Assembly (NCBI GenBank): GCA_902472555.1
Contig: CABROF010000008.1
Coordinates: 1 to 47,295, forward strand
DNA length: 47,295 nucleotides
Direction: 5' to 3'
Source: UMGS1851 sp900555605
GTDB taxonomy: Bacteria > Bacillota > Clostridia > UBA1212 > UBA1255
Positions 42,555 to 47,295 of the stretch are shown here, one piece after another. Under the pieces are notes generated by a model. It was given only the letters and a program-made list of their open reading frames with translations. It had not been told where the DNA came from and did not search any database. Every line of letters begins with the position of its first letter. Positions within the stretch are counted from its first letter, which is position 1. A program made the translations under genes and the position numbers.

Positions 42555-44345
42555 ATGAAGAAAAGGATTACTATCAAGCGCTTTATTATCGTACATACAA
42601 AAGTATTTATATTTCTGATCAAAAAGTACCCGGTTTCAAGTATCCTGATGATTTTGTTTATGCTGCTGACCGCAGCGGCAAGCGTCGTCTCCATCCAGTT
42701 TACGGAATATTCCACAGATGCCGCTGTGGCGCTCTATAACGGCAGTGCGGAGCTTCAAAAAACGCTGTGGATTTTTGCCGCATTTGCTGCCGCGTTTCTG
42801 GCCACAGTCGTGCTGAACTGGCTGAACGGCCGTATTACCCTGAAATTCAGGGAAAAAGTCCGCTTTGAAATCGAAACCTCCTTTAAAATGAAGCTCAGCG
42901 CAATTCCCTATGACTTTTTTGAAAGCAATGCATTCCACGAAAAGCTGAGCAGGGCAGGCCAAACGGGAGAATTGTACGCAAATGCCATACAAAGTATTGT
43001 CAGTTTTATCCGTCTGCTGTTTATGATGGGAATTTACAGCATCCTGCTGAGCCGTGTCAGCAGTTGGTTCCCGTTGATTGTCATAGCGGCAAATATTGTT
43101 ACGATTCTGATTTCCGGATTTGTTACGGACCGCCAGCTTGCCTATTGGCGCCGCCATGTCATGCCGAAATCTCGGCGGAACAGCTATTTTGAAGGGGTTA
43201 TGGGGGACAGGGTCAGCCAGCAGACAATTCAGTCCGGCCGGCTGTATGCTTTTTTTGCCGCCCGCTGCCATAAATGGAACCGCGCCACCACCTATTCCTA
43301 TGCAAGATTGAATTTTCTGAGCTTTTTTACGGATATGGCCGTATTGGTCATACAATGCGCCGTCTGTATCTGGGCTATGCTGCATGTGGGAAATCTGGTG
43401 GTAACCAGGCCGGATACCTACGGCGTGGGATATTTTACAATGGTTGTTACGCTGCTCTTCAGTCTGTTCTCCATGATGAAAAGCTTTGCAAATGTAGTGG
43501 TAAACGGGAACTGGCACGTGGCGACGCTGGACGACTATTATGAACTCATGGCGCTTCCCGAGCTTCCGTCCGAGACGCAGGAAACAGACGCATCTATTTT
43601 TCAGGCCCTTGCCATAGACCAAATTGCATACCGTTATAAGCAATCTGCAAATTATGCGCTGAAGGGCGTAAGCGCAGTTTTCCGCCGGGGAGAACGGATT
43701 GCCGTGGTGGGTCCTAACGGCAGCGGCAAAAGTACGCTGATGAGCATTCTCTCCGGGCTGTTTACAGACTATGAAGGTAACATGCAGCTGTCCGCGGAAG
43801 ATGGGCGTCCGCTTTCCCGCGTATCGGTATCCTGCCTGCTGCAGGAATTCTGCCGTTATCAGATGACCATCCGGGAAAATATCGAAATCGGAAACGGCGG
43901 GCAGCCGCCGCCCGAAGAAACACTTCATGAAATCATCAAAAAAGTGGAGCTGACGGATTTTATCAGCAGCCTGAAGGAAGGAATGAATACCCCCCTCGGA
44001 CAGCTGGCGGAAAACGGACGGGAACTATCGGCAGGACAATGGCAGAAGCTGGCTGCCGCCCGGCTCCTTGCGGTTCCGAATGCGCAGATCTGGATTTTGG
44101 ATGAGCCAACCGCGCATTTGGATCCTATGGCAGAAATTGAGATGTATAAATTCATCTACGCGCTGGCCTCGGACCAGCTGGTGTTTTTTGTATCCCACCG
44201 TCTGGGCTTTGCACGCTGGGCTGACAGGATCCTGGTTTTAGACGAAGGACAAATCGCAGAAGAGGGCACCCATCAGGAGCTGCTGGAGGCCGGCGGACTG
44301 TACGCCCGTATGTATGATGCCCAAAAGATCTGGATGGAGGCATAA
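42555..44345 (+). CDS. ABC exporter half-transporter, second of a pair
   Basis: 596 residues. Membrane domain in the first half, ATPase with Walker A GPNGSGKSTLMSIL, signature ELSAGQWQKLAAARL (Ala instead of the second Gly) and Walker B AQIWILDEPTAHLDP. The altered signature fits a heterodimer in which the two ATP sites are unequal. An AAAGGA site precedes the ATG. It ends 46 bases before the convergent YfhO gene, and no clear terminator lies between. Confidence 0.85.
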   Translation: MKKRITIKRFIIVHTKVFIFLIKKYPVSSILMILFMLLTAAASVVSIQFTEYSTDAAVALYNGSAELQKTLWIFAAFAAAFLATVVLNWLNGRITLKFREKVRFEIETSFKMKLSAIPYDFFESNAFHEKLSRAGQTGELYANAIQSIVSFIRLLFMMGIYSILLSRVSSWFPLIVIAANIVTILISGFVTDRQLAYWRRHVMPKSRRNSYFEGVMGDRVSQQTIQSGRLYAFFAARCHKWNRATTYSYARLNFLSFFTDMAVLVIQCAVCIWAMLHVGNLVVTRPDTYGVGYFTMVVTLLFSLFSMMKSFANVVVNGNWHVATLDDYYELMALPELPSETQETDASIFQALAIDQIAYRYKQSANYALKGVSAVFRRGERIAVVGPNGSGKSTLMSILSGLFTDYEGNMQLSAEDGRPLSRVSVSCLLQEFCRYQMTIRENIEIGNGGQPPPEETLHEIIKKVELTDFISSLKEGMNTPLGQLAENGRELSAGQWQKLAAARLLAVPNAQIWILDEPTAHLDPMAEIEMYKFIYALASDQLVFFVSHRLGFARWADRILVLDEGQIAEEGTHQELLEAGGLYARMYDAQKIWMEA

Positions 44346-44391
44346 CGCGGCAGCTTCTGATAAGGGAGATGCCGCAGGGCAAAACTAAAAT

Positions 44392-47061
44392 CTAATCCGC
44401 TCTCTTTACAGAAGCGGGATTGATCGCCCTTTGACGGCGTCGTCTGCCTGCGTAAAAGGTCAGCCCTATAAGCCCGCAAAACGTAATCATGACACCGGAG
44501 CGGAGGCCTTCCGCCGTGTACCGCAGAAGAATCTCATGGTCTCCCTCCGGCACCGCAAAGCACAAAAGCGCATCCGCAAAGCTGCACGTCTCCGCAGGTT
44601 CTCCGTCGATATAAACAGACCACCCCGGATCATAGGGAAGACTGGTAAACATGATCTGGCCGGGACCGGCGGAAACCGTTCCGCGCAGAAAACCTACGCC
44701 CCACTCCAGAAGCGCCATTTCATCGCTTTGCAGCGTTTCCGCCGCCCGTGTGAAAGCCTCTAAGTCCAGCAGATAAAGCCTGTTCTCTGCTGCGTCGTAG
44801 CTTCCGCCTTTTGAGATGATTTCAACGGTAACGGTCTCACCCGCCGTATAGCTTCCGAGATAATGAATTCCGTTTGTTTCTCCGCGGTAAATCGTCACAG
44901 CAGGACCGCCGTTGATACGCATATCGCATTCTCCGTTCTTCTTTTGCGGGAAATACCCGTAAAGCGCGCCGGAACGCAGGACCTCCATCGTATAAACCAC
45001 GCCGGCGCCTTCTTCCGGCTCCGCAGCGGTCTGTGTAAAACAGGCGCCGCCGTCGGGCCGATCCGTAACCTCTGAAAAATATGCGGTCTGATTTTGATTT
45101 CCGAGCATAAGGTTCAGCAGCTTGTTCTGCGACAAAACAGAATTCCGCTGCCATGTGAATTCATTTAGGACATCCTTTGATACAAGGAAACAGGGCGAAG
45201 ACAGCGCATACGGGTTGCAGTATATGGCCCCTGATCCGTAAGCTCCCACCTTTTCATAAAACGCATTGGCTGTCTTGCTGCCGATCACGACCTTGGGATT
45301 TCGTCCGCACTCCGGATCATTCATCACGTATTTTACCGCAAAAAGGCTGTCAAACACCATGGTGGACCCGAAATAGCCATTCCAAATGTATCCCTGCGCA
45401 AACCCAAAATAAGACAGAAACGCATTCATATTTTTATTGAAGGCCGAGCTGTAGTGCGCCACACTCTGATAACCGAGCCCAATAGATTCGTTATAGCTCC
45501 GTACATAATTCTGGCCGACCCGATAAAAGGCATTGCCGCCGGAGTTTCGGTCATGCGCCTCGGCGGCTGCCAGCAGCGCCTCAGCCTGTTTTTTATAATC
45601 CCGATATTCCCAATAGTCTTCATAGCGGTGCCCCTGGTCCAATCCCTCCAGCAAATAGGTGCTGTGCCGGTATAATTCATAAAAGGCCGTAAAGAACATG
45701 GCAACGGCAACGGCAATACTTACGGCCCGCACCGGAACGCCCCGTTTTACAAGCAGCAGCAGAATATACACGCACAGAAACCAAAGCGTCAGCTGTATGC
45801 TGCCTTCATCAATATATCGATAGCCGGCCCGTTCCAGCAGTCTTCCGATCAGCAAAAATACCGCGAAAAACGAAATCATGAAAGCCGGGCGGATCTGTTT
45901 CAGGCAGCAGAAGCTCCGATATGCGGTCAAAACCATAAAAAAGGAAAGCACAAAGGTATATCGGTAAGGAAACCAATTGGGATACTGGAACATATGCCAG
46001 GCCAGGTCCAGATCCCGCAGATACAGGCTGCCCAACAGCAGCAGCGTTAAAATCCCCGCAGCAAACTTTTCTTTCAGGGGAATGCCGCGGATAAAAAAGT
46101 AAGCGATAAACAGCATGAAGACCGCGATGCCGCAGTATAGAAACGGCGTTCCGCTGCCTGTAATATTATCATAATTTCCCATGAACAGTTTCGGCAGCAG
46201 ATCCTCCCATTCATAATAATGGGTGACGTCCGGTACATAACCGGAGCTGCCGATCTTTCCCTGCAGCAAAGAATAATATGTCGGCAGCAGCAGCCAGGCA
46301 CTCAGCGCCGCGGCCATAAGGGCGGAACCGAAAAATTTTACCAGCAGAACCGGCTTTCTGGTCCGGGTTACAAAGATCCGGTATCCAAAATATAAAAAGG
46401 TAAACGCTCCTACCATGTAAGCGATATAGTACGTTGAAAGAAACACTGCCAGCAGGCTGCCCAGCAGAAGTCCCCATTTTCCCTCCCGTATCAGCCTTTC
46501 CACTCCTAAAAGCACAATGGGAAGCCATATCACGCCGTCGATCCACATAATGCACATGGAATAAACTACATTATACGACATCATGGCGTAAAAGGTCGAA
46601 AACAATACGGTAAACAGGTCGCAGCGCCTTGTCGTCTTCTTCAGAAACCACCCGAAGGTCAGGCCGCACAAACCGATCTTCAACACCGTCAGAAACAGCA
46701 GCCCAATGGGCATGGCATTGTTGGGGCACAGCAGCGTCAACGCAGAAAGGGGACTGGACAGATAATATGCAAACACCCCGATAAAATTGCTGCCCATGAC
46801 CTTAGACCAGGAAAAAAACGGGCTTCCCGCCGTACCGAAATGCTTCAGGCCGCAGAAAAATTCCACATATTGTCCGGACATGTCCATGATCATTACAGAC
46901 TTGTCCCCAAAGGGCGCCATTCCATACTGTGCAAAGGTGTACGTGAGAATCAAGGCAGGAAGCAGAAAGCAGAGCAGCAAAAGAAACGCCGCGCTTCGTT
47001 TTGCCGCACGGTCCTTCTGCGCATAATCAAGTTGTCCGCTGCTGTCACGCCGCCTGATCAT
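44392..47061 (-). CDS. yfhO: YfhO-family polytopic membrane protein
   Basis: 889 residues with about a dozen hydrophobic segments. YfhO hallmarks are YGMAPFGDKSVMIMDMSGQYVEFF near the N-terminus, the repeated aromatic membrane segments, and a C-terminal extracellular beta region (FTSLPYDPGWSVYIDGEPAE, later GDHEILLRYTAEGLRSG) before a last helix and a basic tail. YfhO proteins have a GT-C-type glycosyltransferase fold and are linked to sugar decoration of lipoteichoic acid and other envelope polymers. The ribosome site GGAGGA lies ahead of three closely spaced ATGs; the last fits the frame. It forms its own transcript. Confidence 0.88.
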   Translation of the reverse strand: MIRRRDSSGQLDYAQKDRAAKRSAAFLLLLCFLLPALILTYTFAQYGMAPFGDKSVMIMDMSGQYVEFFCGLKHFGTAGSPFFSWSKVMGSNFIGVFAYYLSSPLSALTLLCPNNAMPIGLLFLTVLKIGLCGLTFGWFLKKTTRRCDLFTVLFSTFYAMMSYNVVYSMCIMWIDGVIWLPIVLLGVERLIREGKWGLLLGSLLAVFLSTYYIAYMVGAFTFLYFGYRIFVTRTRKPVLLVKFFGSALMAAALSAWLLLPTYYSLLQGKIGSSGYVPDVTHYYEWEDLLPKLFMGNYDNITGSGTPFLYCGIAVFMLFIAYFFIRGIPLKEKFAAGILTLLLLGSLYLRDLDLAWHMFQYPNWFPYRYTFVLSFFMVLTAYRSFCCLKQIRPAFMISFFAVFLLIGRLLERAGYRYIDEGSIQLTLWFLCVYILLLLVKRGVPVRAVSIAVAVAMFFTAFYELYRHSTYLLEGLDQGHRYEDYWEYRDYKKQAEALLAAAEAHDRNSGGNAFYRVGQNYVRSYNESIGLGYQSVAHYSSAFNKNMNAFLSYFGFAQGYIWNGYFGSTMVFDSLFAVKYVMNDPECGRNPKVVIGSKTANAFYEKVGAYGSGAIYCNPYALSSPCFLVSKDVLNEFTWQRNSVLSQNKLLNLMLGNQNQTAYFSEVTDRPDGGACFTQTAAEPEEGAGVVYTMEVLRSGALYGYFPQKKNGECDMRINGGPAVTIYRGETNGIHYLGSYTAGETVTVEIISKGGSYDAAENRLYLLDLEAFTRAAETLQSDEMALLEWGVGFLRGTVSAGPGQIMFTSLPYDPGWSVYIDGEPAETCSFADALLCFAVPEGDHEILLRYTAEGLRSGVMITFCGLIGLTFYAGRRRRQRAINPASVKRAD

Positions 47062-47178
47062 TGCATTGCATTCCTCCGAATTTCCTTCAAAAGTGAATCG
47101 TGAATCTCGAAAAGCGAATCACCGTTTAGATGGGTTGAAATAGTTTAGCATATTTGACAGGCCGCTGTAAAGCATTAC

Positions 47179-47235
47179 AGACAGGGCCGCCTCCCGGCGC
47201 CGCGCTTGGAAGCCCCGGAAGCGGCTCTGTCTTTT
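47179..47235 (+). terminator. Hairpin near the window end
   Basis: AGACAGGGCCGC pairs with GCGGCTCTGTCT (12 bases, one G-T wobble) around about 33 bases and is followed by TTTT on the plus strand. No plus-strand gene ends nearby in the window, so its role is unclear. Nothing else is seen in 47062-47295. Confidence 0.4.
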
Positions 47236-47295
47236 CCGCCATTACGGATCCCGCCTGCCAAAATTTCTGCTTGACAGCAGCCTGTCCATTGGCTA

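Noticed and set aside
42636..43928. Long minus-strand open frame of 430 codons.
   Set aside because: It lies wholly antisense to an ABC transporter gene with clear Walker motifs, has a His/Cys/Gln-rich non-protein-like composition and no ribosome site.
1..47295. tRNA or rRNA genes and riboswitch aptamers.
   Set aside because: I saw no cloverleaf with an intact TTCGAATC-type arm, no rRNA sequence and no aptamer consensus on either strand; a covariance search could still find a degenerate one.

Overview
The window looks like a chromosomal segment of a spore-forming Firmicute of the class Clostridia, most likely Lachnospiraceae-like. The main reasons are a SipL-type coat morphogenesis protein (DUF3794 plus LysM) behind a sigma-E-like promoter, a transketolase split into two subunits, strong GGAGG ribosome binding sites, YfhO and MBOAT/DHHW cell-envelope genes, and IS110-type remnants. 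The taxon is inferred from gene content only.

Layout. (1) 1-2.8 kb, GC-balanced core: the start of a membrane-anchored protein, then rpiB and a two-subunit transketolase (non-oxidative pentose phosphate pathway), all on the minus strand. (2) 2.8-26.3 kb, a visibly more AT-rich island of about 23 kb. It is bracketed by two same-orientation copies of one palindromic element (2845-2885 and 26201-26256) and littered with transposase, RpiR and ICE/plasmid gene fragments. It holds two unrelated minus-strand operons. The first (14.6 to 3.9 kb) is a carbohydrate locus: two paralogous GH43-like propeller enzymes, a very large surface protein with glycosidase-like, CBM9-like and PA14 modules, two paralogous anchored binding proteins, two paralogous SGNH esterases and a cupin sugar isomerase-like protein. 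Its RpiR regulator survives only as a C-terminal stump cut by an IS110 copy. The second (25.8 to 16.9 kb) is a RiPP operon: a UPF0489 peptide-arginase-like protein, a 34-residue Cys-rich precursor with an Arg-Arg core, an acyl carrier protein, two radical SAM enzymes, a pair of fused ABC exporters, a C39/BtrH-like fragment and a hypothetical protein.

(3) 26.3-33 kb, core again: L-lactate dehydrogenase, then rhamnulose-1-phosphate aldolase, rhamnulokinase and an RpiR regulator (L-rhamnose catabolism), convergent with a six-hairpin glycosidase-like gene and a cupin remnant. (4) 33.3-38.4 kb: an operon MBOAT - DHHW/AlgX-like - FkbH-like - ACP. It reads like a Dlt-style machine that charges a short acyl unit on a carrier and transfers it to an envelope polymer. 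(5) 38.6-47.1 kb: sipL, a heterodimeric ABC exporter pair and a YfhO membrane protein.

The strongest candidate for an undescribed system is the RiPP operon. The precursor core carries two adjacent arginines and four cysteines, next to an enzyme with both arginase metal motifs and two radical SAM enzymes. The predicted product is an ornithine-containing, radical-SAM-crosslinked peptide. The carrier protein suggests an additional acylation step. All functional statements come from motifs and family knowledge read by eye; no database search or alignment was run.
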